The position numbers and the translations under genes were made by a program. The notes beneath the pieces are model-generated. The model did no database searches. It saw only the letters and a list, made by a program, of their open reading frames with translations, and was not told where the DNA came from. This document shows positions 1 to 5,926 of a stretch of DNA of 11,442 nucleotides, piece by piece; the first letter of the stretch is position 1; each line of letters starts with the position of its first letter. Source of the stretch: Burkholderiales bacterium (GTDB lineage Bacteria; Pseudomonadota; Gammaproteobacteria; Burkholderiales; Casimicrobiaceae). Location: assembly GCA_031257235.1 (NCBI GenBank), contig JAIRPA010000002.1:1-11442 (forward strand). The letters run 5' to 3'.

Positions 1-8
1 AAGGCGTC

Positions 9-37
9 ACTATAGGCGGCGAACACAAAAGCGTCAA
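9..37 (-). promoter_or_regulatory. Sigma70-type promoter pointing out of the window to the left
   Basis: On the minus strand there is a -35 box TTGACG (32-37), a 17-bp spacer and a -10 box TATAGT (9-14). Each hexamer matches the consensus at 5 of 6 positions. Transcription would start within the first two or three bases and run off the left edge. The gene it serves lies outside the window. This is the best-matching promoter on this strand. It could be fortuitous, because no transcript or coding start is visible here. Confidence 0.55.
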
Positions 38-46
38 TTGGTGCCG

Positions 47-267
47 GGTTCGGCAAAAAGTAAAAACCATTCGGCAAAAAGCAAACCCCTACTTTTTGCC
101 GGAAGAAATTTCCAAAAAATCGCGGGGAGACCCTGATGGTTTTTTGTAGAAACGGCGGGGTGGATTCTGCGACTTCGCTACGGGCGCGCTTAAATGACGA
201 AGTGAGCGTTTGCGGGTTTTGTACGGAACGATGTTTCTGATCCCTGAAATCCACTTTTTGCCGAACC
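47..267. repeat. 221-bp non-coding segment bounded by 15-bp perfect inverted repeats
   Basis: GGTTCGGCAAAAAGT (47-61) and its exact reverse complement (253-267) bound this stretch. The right arm ends on the first base of the greB stop codon (267-269). The left part holds tandem and inverted copies of the CGGCAAAAAG unit. The middle (about 105-252) has no convincing ORF and only weak internal symmetry (ACTTCG at 172-177 against CGAAGT at 198-203). It may be a miniature or decayed insertion element, or a 3'-end structure for greB. I see no target-site duplication. Confidence 0.5.
52..102. repeat. Repeat block A (CGGCAAAAAGTA family), left copy
   Basis: Positions 52-92 match 2870-2910 at 40 of 41 bases in the same orientation; the only difference is C82 against T2900. 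Positions 90-102 match 2965-2977 exactly. The block therefore has both ends of block B but lacks its 57-bp middle. Inside it, the unit TTCGGCAAAAAG occurs twice with a 21-bp period (49-60 and 70-81), then once inverted (91-102). Positions 72-81 and 92-101 form a 10-bp perfect stem with a 10-nt loop, which may also help end transcription from either side. Confidence 0.8.
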
Positions 268-827
268 TAGCCTATCGGCTCATACCGCACCTCTAAAATT
301 TCAATCGCTTCTTTGCCGGTGGGCGTTTGCAGCCACACGGTGTCGCCGATTTTCGCCCGCAATAACGCGCGCGCCATCGGAGAAATCCAGCTGATCAGCC
401 CGCGCGCCGGATCAAGCTCATCAATGCCGACAATCGACACCGTTTGTGTGTCTCCGTTATCGCGGCAAAACGTCACCGTCGCGCCAAAGTAAACGCGCGA
501 CTCATCCTCGCGCCGCGCCGCCGGGTCGACCACCACCGCTTTGTCCAAGCGTTTGATTAAAAAGCGAATGCGCCGATCAATTTCCCGAAGCCGTCGTTTG
601 CCGTAAATGTAATCGCCGTTTTCCGAACGGTCTCCGTTCCCCGCTGCCCACGAAACCGTTTGAACCACTAAAGGACGCTCTTTAATATTCAGATGATCCA
701 ATTCCGACTTCATCCGCTCAAACCCGGCGGGAGTCATGTAGTTGGGTTGATCGACGGGCATCAAAGGCGCGTTCTCGACTTCGTCATCATCCGGTTCGTC
801 GGTTTCCCGCGTAAAAGCCTTGTTCAT
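267..827 (-). CDS. greB: Transcription elongation factor GreB
   Basis: GreB enters the secondary channel of RNA polymerase and stimulates cleavage of the backtracked transcript 3' end, which rescues stalled complexes. The 186-residue protein has the N-terminal coiled-coil domain with the signature tip around residues 66-75 (DRSENGDYIY; acidic D66 and E69) and the basic RRLREIDRRIRFL helix. The C-terminal FKBP-like domain contains SPMARALLRAKIGD. Residues 1-28 are an acidic extension absent from E. coli GreB (158 residues) but usual in betaproteobacteria. The start at 827 is supported by AAGGA seven bases upstream. A perfect TATAAT lies in the 42-bp gap to the upstream dynamin gene, so greB can probably be transcribed on its own. 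The stop codon touches a repeat element. GreA is less likely because of the longer, more basic coiled coil. Confidence 0.95.
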   Translation of the reverse strand: MNKAFTRETDEPDDDEVENAPLMPVDQPNYMTPAGFERMKSELDHLNIKERPLVVQTVSWAAGNGDRSENGDYIYGKRRLREIDRRIRFLIKRLDKAVVVDPAARREDESRVYFGATVTFCRDNGDTQTVSIVGIDELDPARGLISWISPMARALLRAKIGDTVWLQTPTGKEAIEILEVRYEPIG

Positions 828-853
828 GGAGATGTCCTTTTTTAAAGCCCGAA

Positions 854-859
854 ATTATA
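854..859 (-). promoter_or_regulatory. Candidate -10 element of a greB promoter
   Basis: TATAAT on the minus strand matches the sigma70 -10 consensus perfectly. It lies 27 bp before the greB start, giving a predicted leader of about 20 nt that includes the AAGGA ribosome binding site. No good -35 box is found 16-18 bp upstream, inside the 3' end of the dynamin gene. The promoter may be weak or activator-dependent, or the match may be chance. Confidence 0.45.
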
Positions 860-869
860 GCGCGGTGAC

Positions 870-2789
870 TTACAACGAGCGATCAATTTGACGCACGAAA
901 GCGTCAAACCCGATTTGCTGTGTTTTCAATGCCTCCAGCTGTTCTTTGATCAACCCTGCGTGCTGTTCGATTTCACTGTTGGCCAGCGCGATTTGGCGCG
1001 CGCTTTCCTGATGTTTGCGCAGTTGTTGGTGGCGCTCGTGCATTTTGACTTCAAGCGGCACTAAAACAGATTTCAACCAGCTTTCCGCATCGCGGTTGGC
1101 CACTTCGTAAATGTAGCGCGCGCGCGTGACAATCGCCTCGAAAAACCGTTGCATCGAGGGCAACTTGACCGTTTTGGATCGCCCCCAAAGTGCGTCAAAC
1201 CGTGCCTCATGTGCACTTTGCAAGCGTTTGATTTCCCGCTGATACCGCGCAAAAGAAAAAGACTGCGGTTCGACCGCGCGAAGTTTCACGTCTTCGGCAA
1301 ATTTGCGCGTCACACCACAAATCATATTGAAGATTTCGTTGGCTTGCTTTTCGGCTGAAGATAAATCGTCTTGGGTCACGGTAAAAAAATGATCAATCAA
1401 CGCGCGGGCATTGACGGTGCGTTTGGCTTCCGTCAACGCCGCGTGGGTACGCGTCGTGTTTTGCTTTAACGTGTCCACGTTGATGGCGTCCAACAAGATA
1501 TTGATTTGATTGGTGAGGATGTGACGCAACGCCGAATACCGCGCAAGGTTTTGTTCAAAATGTTCTTTCTCTTGACCGGATCGCTCAAACGCCGCCGCAA
1601 TCACCGATTGATTTTTGCCGCGCAACAACGAAAGCTGACGCAATTGTTCGTGCAAGGCGTCCTCGCGCGTGTCTAAGCGATCACGAACCGCATTCACCAT
1701 CATGTATAAGTCGGCGCCGGTGGCATTAGCCACCAGCTTTCGCCGCGAAGGAAGCATACGATTCGCCAGCGCGTCTTCCAATTTTAAAAGCGCGCTGCGC
1801 TCCAATAAATGTTGATCTTGATGAATTTTGGCCAGCAAGCCTTTTTGTGCGGAAAGCGCGAAAATTTGTGAAGGCGGCACATCCAAAACGCGCGCCGTTT
1901 CTTCCACCTGCTTGTTGATCTCCTGCTGAATCTGATCGCGCGTTTTTAAGTCGTCCCAAAGCCCGTCAATTTTATTTAATACCACCATATGGTTGTTGCG
2001 CATGTCTTCCGCGGCAAGATGCTCCGACCAAATCGCCAGATCGGTTTTGGTGACGCCGGCGTCTGCCGCCAAAATATATAAAACACTGTGCGCGCCGGGC
2101 AACAACGAGAAGGTCAACTCCGGCTCAACCCCGATCGCGTTCAATCCGGGCGTGTCTAAAATCACCAGACCCTGTTGCAAAATCGGATGCGGAAAATTCA
2201 ATATCGCGTGACGCCAAGACGGAATCTCTACGTTTCTTTCGTCGTTCATCACGGAAACGGCATCTTCGTCGGTCGAAAAAAAACCGTATTCCTGCGCCAC
2301 CGACAACGGCACGTATTTCACTTCCGATAAATGTTTTAACGTTTCGCTGATGACGTGAGGCGAGGCATGATCCAAAGGAATGCGCGTCCACGCGGCTAAG
2401 TTTTTTTTGTGGTCGGCAATCGATGTTTTTTCACGTCGGGTTTCCACCGGCAATAAATACAAAGCGGGCGGCTGATCCTCCTGATACAAAAGCTCGGTCG
2501 GACACATGGTGGTTCTCCCCGCCGAAGACGGCAACAGACGCTGCCCGTATTGCGCAAAAAAAAGCGCGTTGATGAGCTCGGATTTGCCGCGTGAAAATTC
2601 CGCCACAAAGGCGACCACCAAGCGGTCACCGGATAATCGCGTTTTAAGGTTCGCAAACGTTTGATCGGTCAAGGCGTCCGACAACGACTGCGTGGAAAGC
2701 CACGATTCCAATTGTGTGATGTATTGAATGAGCTGTCGCCGCCACGCACTGTACGACTTCAAATCACTCACGAATGCCTGTTCTGCCAT
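870..2789 (-). CDS. Dynamin-family large GTPase
   Basis: This 639-residue protein has all the GTPase motifs of bacterial dynamin-like proteins: P-loop AEFSRGKS (63-70), G2 threonine in TMCPTE (about 94-99), G3 DTPG (212-215), G4 NKID (272-275) and a probable G5 SAQ (313-315). The rest is predominantly helical and charged, with likely coiled coils around 365-450 and 590-639, as expected for a stalk that self-assembles. No transmembrane segment is obvious. Bacterial dynamins act in membrane remodelling, membrane repair or phage resistance; which applies here is unknown. The first P-loop glycine is alanine, which I recall as common in this proteobacterial subfamily. The start at 2789 has no strong ribosome binding site (AGCGG upstream), and I see no convincing promoter. 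It precedes greB by 42 bp in the same orientation, and both lie between near-identical direct repeats. Confidence 0.9.
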   Translation of the reverse strand: MAEQAFVSDLKSYSAWRRQLIQYITQLESWLSTQSLSDALTDQTFANLKTRLSGDRLVVAFVAEFSRGKSELINALFFAQYGQRLLPSSAGRTTMCPTELLYQEDQPPALYLLPVETRREKTSIADHKKNLAAWTRIPLDHASPHVISETLKHLSEVKYVPLSVAQEYGFFSTDEDAVSVMNDERNVEIPSWRHAILNFPHPILQQGLVILDTPGLNAIGVEPELTFSLLPGAHSVLYILAADAGVTKTDLAIWSEHLAAEDMRNNHMVVLNKIDGLWDDLKTRDQIQQEINKQVEETARVLDVPPSQIFALSAQKGLLAKIHQDQHLLERSALLKLEDALANRMLPSRRKLVANATGADLYMMVNAVRDRLDTREDALHEQLRQLSLLRGKNQSVIAAAFERSGQEKEHFEQNLARYSALRHILTNQINILLDAINVDTLKQNTTRTHAALTEAKRTVNARALIDHFFTVTQDDLSSAEKQANEIFNMICGVTRKFAEDVKLRAVEPQSFSFARYQREIKRLQSAHEARFDALWGRSKTVKLPSMQRFFEAIVTRARYIYEVANRDAESWLKSVLVPLEVKMHERHQQLRKHQESARQIALANSEIEQHAGLIKEQLEALKTQQIGFDAFVRQIDRSL

Positions 2790-2869
2790 ATATGCCGCTA
2801 AATTACCACGATTGGGGGGAGTGTGGTGCGTATTTTACCCGCATCCGCCGGGGGGCAGGGATCGGGGCA

Positions 2870-2977
2870 GGCAAAAAGTAAAAACCATTCGGCAAAAAGT
2901 AAACCCCTACACCACCCTATGCCCAAAAGTGAAAACCTACACTCGCGGGTCCGGCAAAAAGTAGTACTTTTTGCCGG
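2870..2977. repeat. Repeat block B (CGGCAAAAAGTA family), right copy
   Basis: This 108-bp block contains GGCAAAAAGTA at 2870-2880, again 21 bp later at 2891, a degenerate copy GCCCAAAAGTG at 2921-2931, and a terminal palindrome at 2951-2977. Its first 41 bp match block A (52-92) with one mismatch, and its last 13 bp match the end of block A. The ordered, spaced copies resemble the multiple repeats found inside the ends of IS21-family elements (recalled family knowledge). No transposase gene is present in the window. Confidence 0.8.
2951..2977. terminator. Perfect 27-bp palindrome, probable terminator of the lipoprotein operon
   Basis: CCGGCAAAAAGTA (2951-2963) and its exact complement (2965-2977) surround a single central base. 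The hairpin begins 9 nt after the stop codon of the DUF799 gene. It would form in transcripts from either strand. The runs of A and T lie inside the stem, not after it, so it is not a classical intrinsic terminator. It could equally be a protein-binding palindrome or part of a mobile-element end. Confidence 0.5.
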
Positions 2978-2986
2978 TTGAAAGGT

Positions 2987-3661
2987 TCACGGTTTCCCGA
3001 ACGCCTCTTGATCCTTCAAATATTGCGTGTCGTAAGGTCCTGCCGGCAAGCCCTGCCCCACACGAAAAACGGAATTTTGATTGGCTTGGCGGGCAAGCGG
3101 CACATAACTTGGCATGGCGCGCCCAAGTGCCGCGCTGATGAGCGAGGTTAAAATCCCGTTGTTTTGATTGCCGGTGCGATAACTTGCCGATTGATGATCT
3201 GTCCAGAGCGCTTGACCGGTCTTGCCGCTTTTTAACGTATAAGAAAACGCAACGGTGACTTCCGTTTGCAATAAGATAAAGCGCGCGTCCCACCGTTCAA
3301 TTTTTACGTAAAGCACCGCGTCTGCACCAAACAAATTGGCCAGAATGACCGGGTCCCCGGCATGCACCAAATCGGCGTCCGATAATCCGTCATCACTTAA
3401 TATCTGTTGCACCATAAACACCGGAAAAACATAGTACCCGCGCTCCGCAAGCGGAACGGCGACGGTGGATAAAAAATAATCCGGCGCGTCTACGTCCGTC
3501 GTTTGATTGGTGGCGGGCACCACCAAAATAGAACGCGGATTTTCGGCGCGGAACATCTCATAGTTTTTGGTGGCATGATGCGTGGTGGCGCAGGCGGAAA
3601 GGCTTAACGCCAAAACCAAGGACGCACCGGTGAAGAGGTGTCGAAAAAAGAGCGCGCTCAT
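2987..3661 (-). CDS. DUF799 / GNA1162-family lipoprotein
   Basis: This 224-residue protein starts with a lipoprotein signal peptide (hydrophobic residues 9-22, lipobox LSAC with lipidated Cys24), which predicts an outer-membrane lipoprotein facing the periplasm. The mature part begins with the YEMFRAENPRSILVVPATNQTTDVDAPDYFLSTV-type start that I recognise as DUF799, the family of meningococcal antigen GNA1162. The alpha/beta pattern with a central ILVVP strand recalls TolB-like N-terminal folds. Its molecular role is not established. The ATG overlaps the stop codon of the upstream DUF4810 gene by 4 bp (ATGA), so translation is probably coupled. It is the last gene of the four-gene operon, and a palindrome lies just after its stop. 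Confidence 0.88.
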   Translation of the reverse strand: MSALFFRHLFTGASLVLALSLSACATTHHATKNYEMFRAENPRSILVVPATNQTTDVDAPDYFLSTVAVPLAERGYYVFPVFMVQQILSDDGLSDADLVHAGDPVILANLFGADAVLYVKIERWDARFILLQTEVTVAFSYTLKSGKTGQALWTDHQSASYRTGNQNNGILTSLISAALGRAMPSYVPLARQANQNSVFRVGQGLPAGPYDTQYLKDQEAFGKP

Positions 3662-4134
3662 GGTTGCCCCTTTTGTTGATCCGGCGCAGGCTCGGCAATT
3701 TCTTCCTTGATGACCTCTTTTTCCAAGGGCTCGGTGGTGGCAGGCACCGGCACCGCAAATGTCCCCGCGTCGTCCCGTGATTCCCCGCGCGCCACCGCAA
3801 TCATTTTGTTCATAAAGGCTTCGGATTCAACCCACGTGTCGCGCTCCAACATGTAGTAACGAACGGCGTCATTCGCGCGACGGTTGATCATCAACAAATA
3901 CCCGTATTCCGCGTACACGCCGGGCGGCACTTTGCCTTGCTGACGCTCCGCGTTTTTAATCACCGCCTCCAACGCCGCTTGATACGTCCCCAACTCGACC
4001 GGCGTTTTATAGTGTTGAAAAAGCGCGTCCTCATAGTTTCCCCATGCGTATTTGGTGGAGGAAGCGCATCCCGATAAGAATAGGAGCAATAAAACACTCC
4101 ATAAAACAAACGGCAATCGAATGGGTTTCATCAT
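3658..4134 (-). CDS. DUF4810-family lipoprotein
   Basis: This 158-residue protein has a signal peptide with lipobox LSGC (Cys23, counted from the first of two adjacent Met codons). The mature N-terminus reads YAWGNYEDALFQHYK (about residues 29-43), the hallmark of DUF4810 lipoproteins, followed by helices that resemble a short TPR-like region (YQAALEAVIKNAERQ, AEYGYLLMINRRANDAVRYY). The last 35 residues are rich in Pro and Glu and probably disordered. In Neisseria and many proteobacteria this family sits between a CsgG-family gene and a DUF799 gene, as here. The function is unknown; a periplasmic adaptor in an envelope complex is inferred. The ribosome binding site is weak (AAAAG), and the gene starts 8 bp after the stop of the preceding lipoprotein gene. 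Confidence 0.85.
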   Translation of the reverse strand: MMKPIRLPFVLWSVLLLLFLSGCASSTKYAWGNYEDALFQHYKTPVELGTYQAALEAVIKNAERQQGKVPPGVYAEYGYLLMINRRANDAVRYYMLERDTWVESEAFMNKMIAVARGESRDDAGTFAVPVPATTEPLEKEVIKEEIAEPAPDQQKGQP

Positions 4135-4142
4135 CTTTTGTA

Positions 4143-4466
4143 TTATTTAACGGACGCGCCAACGTGAACGCGCTTCATTTCTCCGGTCGAGACATAGATT
4201 TTCTCGGTATAGCGCAATGTTGTTCCCGATTTAATCTGAACCTCGTGATACCCCTCTTCAAGGGTTAAGACTTGATCCACTCCGTTATACGCGCCGGCAT
4301 CACCGATCACGCGACCATCCAACACCAATTGCGACGACACCGGTGCGCCGATGATCGCCAGCGTCGGGCGTTGCCCTCCGGACTCAACGCGCGTGGTCGG
4401 CAACCCGCACGCCGACAACGCCATCAACAACACGCCAAGAATAAAAGTATAAGTCATGCGTTTCAT
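4143..4466 (-). CDS. Small lipoprotein with PEGA-like beta domain
   Basis: The 107-residue product has a clear lipoprotein signal peptide (residues 4-19, lipobox LSAC, Cys20). The mature part is about 85 residues and looks all-beta: LVLDGRVIGDA, then LTLEEGYHEVQIKSG and EKIYVSTGEMKRVHV. This order of a 'V-DG--VG' strand, an 'L--G-H-V-V--G' strand and a closing 'GE---V-V' strand resembles the PEGA domain found on bacterial surface lipoproteins. I did not recognise a named family. AAGGA lies seven bases before the ATG. It sits between the CsgG-like gene (44 bp downstream of its stop) and the DUF4810 gene. The Neisseria version of this operon, as I recall it, lacks this gene, so it may be a lineage-specific subunit. 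Confidence 0.75.
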   Translation of the reverse strand: MKRMTYTFILGVLLMALSACGLPTTRVESGGQRPTLAIIGAPVSSQLVLDGRVIGDAGAYNGVDQVLTLEEGYHEVQIKSGTTLRYTEKIYVSTGEMKRVHVGASVK

Positions 4467-4510
4467 GGTGGATTCCTTCCCGATAAAATGGTTCCGGCGA
4501 CGTGATGTTT

Positions 4511-5467
4511 CTATTGCCCGACAAACAGCTGCTCGCCGGCGGCGGTCAGGGTGCCGGAAATCAGTTGCGCAACCGCGCCTTCGTTGGTGTCGCTGTCTCC
4601 AAAAAGCGCGACAATCTGTAAGGTGCCGACCGGCGAAGGCGGCAATTCAATCATAAAACCGGTGGAAGGATTTTTAATGCGATCCCCTTTTTTATAAATA
4701 TTAAAAGTATCACCGACCCGCACGCCCTGACGCGCGCCCGCCGCGATGAACACCTGTTGCCCGCTGACTTTCAAAATATCGGTGCGCCAAGGACGCTCCT
4801 CCAATTTGGTTAAGAGTTTACCCAACACATCGGAAATCGCCGCACTGATGGCGCGATCGTTTAAGGTGCCGTCGTAATCGGCGCGACTGCCAAACCCCAT
4901 GACCTCACCCGATTCCGTGCCGGCTTTGCCCGACCCGGAGGCTGAAAAAAATGCCTGCCCGGTGTGCACGTCCACCAAGCGAATTTCAACTTTTGCTTCC
5001 GCCGTTTGAACTTTGGTCGAGCTTAAAAAGCCGCGCTCGCCTGTGGTGGTTCTACCAAATTCGGTAATGGAGCCGACAATCAAGGTATCCGCGCCAATCA
5101 CGCTTTTAGTGTTTTCGGAAAGCGATTGCTCATTTAAAACAAGGTTTAAATCCGAACGCTCCAAGACCAAAAACTGCCCCGTATCTACCAACCGGCTCGT
5201 CAAAATATCGGCGGCTTGTTTGCCCAGGGGGTTTAAATTTTGATCGACCTGCAAGGTTCGCCCATAGCGTGTCTCATTGGAAAAACGACCCACCGCCACT
5301 TTGCGTTTTAACACTTGTTTGACGGCGGTTTGCGCAGACCGTTGCGCTTCCTGTTGTTCCGCACGAGAGGCAGGACCTTCCGTCGGTTGGGGCGGCGTGG
5401 TCACGGTGGCGCAACCCGCCACCCAGAACGCTAATACCGTCAATAAGAAAAGGGTGTATCTCATCAT
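4511..5467 (-). CDS. CsgG-family outer-membrane lipoprotein
   Basis: This 318-residue protein begins with a lipoprotein signal peptide ending in lipobox VAGC (Cys19). Residues about 55-200 fit the CsgG/HfaB fold: RKVAVGRFSNETRYG, AADILTSRLVDTGQFLVLERSDL, and IGADTLIVGSITEFG, then a strand and 'VEIRLVDVHTGQAFFSASGSG'. CsgG itself is the curli secretion pore, but relatives in operons without curli genes have uncertain roles. No csgA, csgB, csgE or csgF is visible. The C-terminal 80 residues (VFIAAGARQGVRVGDTFNIYKKGD) resemble a small beta-barrel domain. I chose the ATG at 5467 and not one 69 bp upstream, because GGAG lies about 10 bp before it and the signal peptide starts there. It is the first gene of the operon, with a possible -10 box TATAGT at 5504-5509. 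Confidence 0.88.
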   Translation of the reverse strand: MMRYTLFLLTVLAFWVAGCATVTTPPQPTEGPASRAEQQEAQRSAQTAVKQVLKRKVAVGRFSNETRYGRTLQVDQNLNPLGKQAADILTSRLVDTGQFLVLERSDLNLVLNEQSLSENTKSVIGADTLIVGSITEFGRTTTGERGFLSSTKVQTAEAKVEIRLVDVHTGQAFFSASGSGKAGTESGEVMGFGSRADYDGTLNDRAISAAISDVLGKLLTKLEERPWRTDILKVSGQQVFIAAGARQGVRVGDTFNIYKKGDRIKNPSTGFMIELPPSPVGTLQIVALFGDSDTNEGAVAQLISGTLTAAGEQLFVGQ

Positions 5468-5503
5468 GGTCAAACCACTCCGGTTGAGTTTTGCAAGGCT
5501 CTC

Positions 5504-5509
5504 ACTATA
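5504..5509 (-). promoter_or_regulatory. Possible -10 element for the CsgG-lipoprotein operon
   Basis: TATAGT on the minus strand lies 36 bp before the chosen start of the CsgG-like gene. No recognisable -35 box is found at 16-18 bp, so the assignment is weak. It is offered because the operon must start in this region and nothing better is visible near the gene. Confidence 0.3.
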
Positions 5510-5552
5510 CCTTATGTTTTTACCAAAAGGTGACACGAGGTTTAATCATTTT

Positions 5553-5665
5553 GAAACCTTTGCAACCTCTGTGTTTTGGTGTTTGGACGGAACGCACGAT
5601 GTGAAGCAAAGTCAGTGGAGACCCAAACCTTCTTGAGCAACATTGGGACGTTTTGCAAAGGTTTC
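5553..5665. repeat. 113-bp segment with 13-bp perfect terminal inverted repeats
   Basis: GAAACCTTTGCAA (5553-5565) and its exact reverse complement (5653-5665) enclose 87 bp. The interior contains the whole 45-bp repeat copy at 5585-5629. The arrangement fits a miniature inverted-repeat element or a long hairpin RNA. I could not find a clear target-site duplication; only short T runs flank both ends. Confidence 0.55.
5585..5629 (+). repeat. 45-bp dispersed repeat, left copy
   Basis: An ungapped comparison with the reverse complement of 6560-6604 gives 37 of 45 identical bases, including the shared runs GAAGCAAAGT and AGTGGAGACC. The two copies lie in opposite orientation on either side of the SNase-like gene. 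Both are non-coding, so shared protein sequence does not explain the match. Confidence 0.65.
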
Positions 5666-5713
5666 GTTTTGTGGCGGGCAGAAGGCTTGATCAGGCATTC
5701 TTCGAGCTCCGTC

Positions 5714-5832
5714 GTGTAACACTTTGAGTAGTATTTTTTACGCCTTTTTCGTGATTTACAACAAAAGCATCCCCGACAAAATCACAAAGTCGAATGATTT
5801 ATTTTAATGCTTATCTATATATAGTGTTACAC
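5714..5832. promoter_or_regulatory. Pair of GTGTWACAC palindromic sites
   Basis: GTGTAACACT (5714-5723) and its exact reverse complement AGTGTTACAC (5823-5832) lie 99 bp apart. Each contains a nine-base palindrome GTGTWACAC. The right-hand site is fused to CTATATATAG (5815-5824), itself a perfect palindrome. Paired, identical short palindromes upstream of a gene suggest sites for a dimeric regulator that could loop the DNA. The regulator is unknown. Confidence 0.35.
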
Positions 5833-5883
5833 CCGTTGATTGGCGTTACCTTTTAGCGACACCGAAAGTAACAAACTTAACAT

Positions 5884-5905
5884 ACGATAACGACCGGCTT
5901 ATCGT
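5884..5905 (+). promoter_or_regulatory. Dyad symmetry in the leader of the SNase-like gene
   Basis: ACGATAA (5884-5890) and TTATCGT (5899-5905) form perfect 7-bp arms around 8 bases, ending 11 bp before the GGAG ribosome binding site. It could be an operator or a weak RNA hairpin. The stem is AT-rich, so strong attenuation is unlikely. Confidence 0.3.
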
Positions 5906-5926
5906 TCCTTTTTATTGGAGAATGCC

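Larger units (their letters stand above)
5468..5926. other. 459-bp intergenic region between divergent genes, rich in inverted repeats
   Basis: The CsgG-like operon leaves to the left and the SNase-like gene to the right, so promoters for both should be here. Visible items, from left to right: TATAGT on the minus strand (5504-5509); a 13-bp inverted repeat enclosing 5566-5652; one copy of a 45-bp repeat (5585-5629); paired GTGTWACAC sites (5714-5722 and 5824-5832); a TATATATAG stretch at 5816-5824; and a small dyad at 5884-5905 just before the SNase ribosome binding site. I see no convincing coding sequence or tRNA. A small RNA is possible but unsupported. Confidence 0.6.

Noticed and set aside
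49..102. Short regularly spaced repeats suggesting a CRISPR array
   Set aside because: Only two direct units with 21-bp period plus an inverted one, and no unique spacers of regular length. There are no cas genes in the window.
2937..3293. 118-codon minus-strand open frame overlapping the DUF799 gene
   Set aside because: It lies out of frame inside a recognised gene, its translation is low in complexity with no known motif, and it runs across the palindrome into non-coding repeats.
4511..5467. Calling this a curli secretion locus
   Set aside because: Only the CsgG-like fold is present. No curli subunit or csgE/csgF partner is visible, and the neighbours are DUF4810 and DUF799 lipoproteins.
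5468..5536. Upstream start of the CsgG-like gene at 5536
   Set aside because: The 23 extra residues would bury the lipoprotein signal peptide, and the GGAG site sits before the ATG at 5467.
5277..5636. 119-codon plus-strand open frame across the CsgG-like 5' end
   Set aside because: It overlaps a well-supported gene on the opposite strand and its end runs into the 45-bp repeat. There is no ribosome binding site and no recognisable protein.
5700..5926. tRNA or riboswitch in the long intergenic region
   Set aside because: No cloverleaf, no T-loop GTTCRA motif in position, and no recognisable riboswitch core. Only short inverted repeats are seen.
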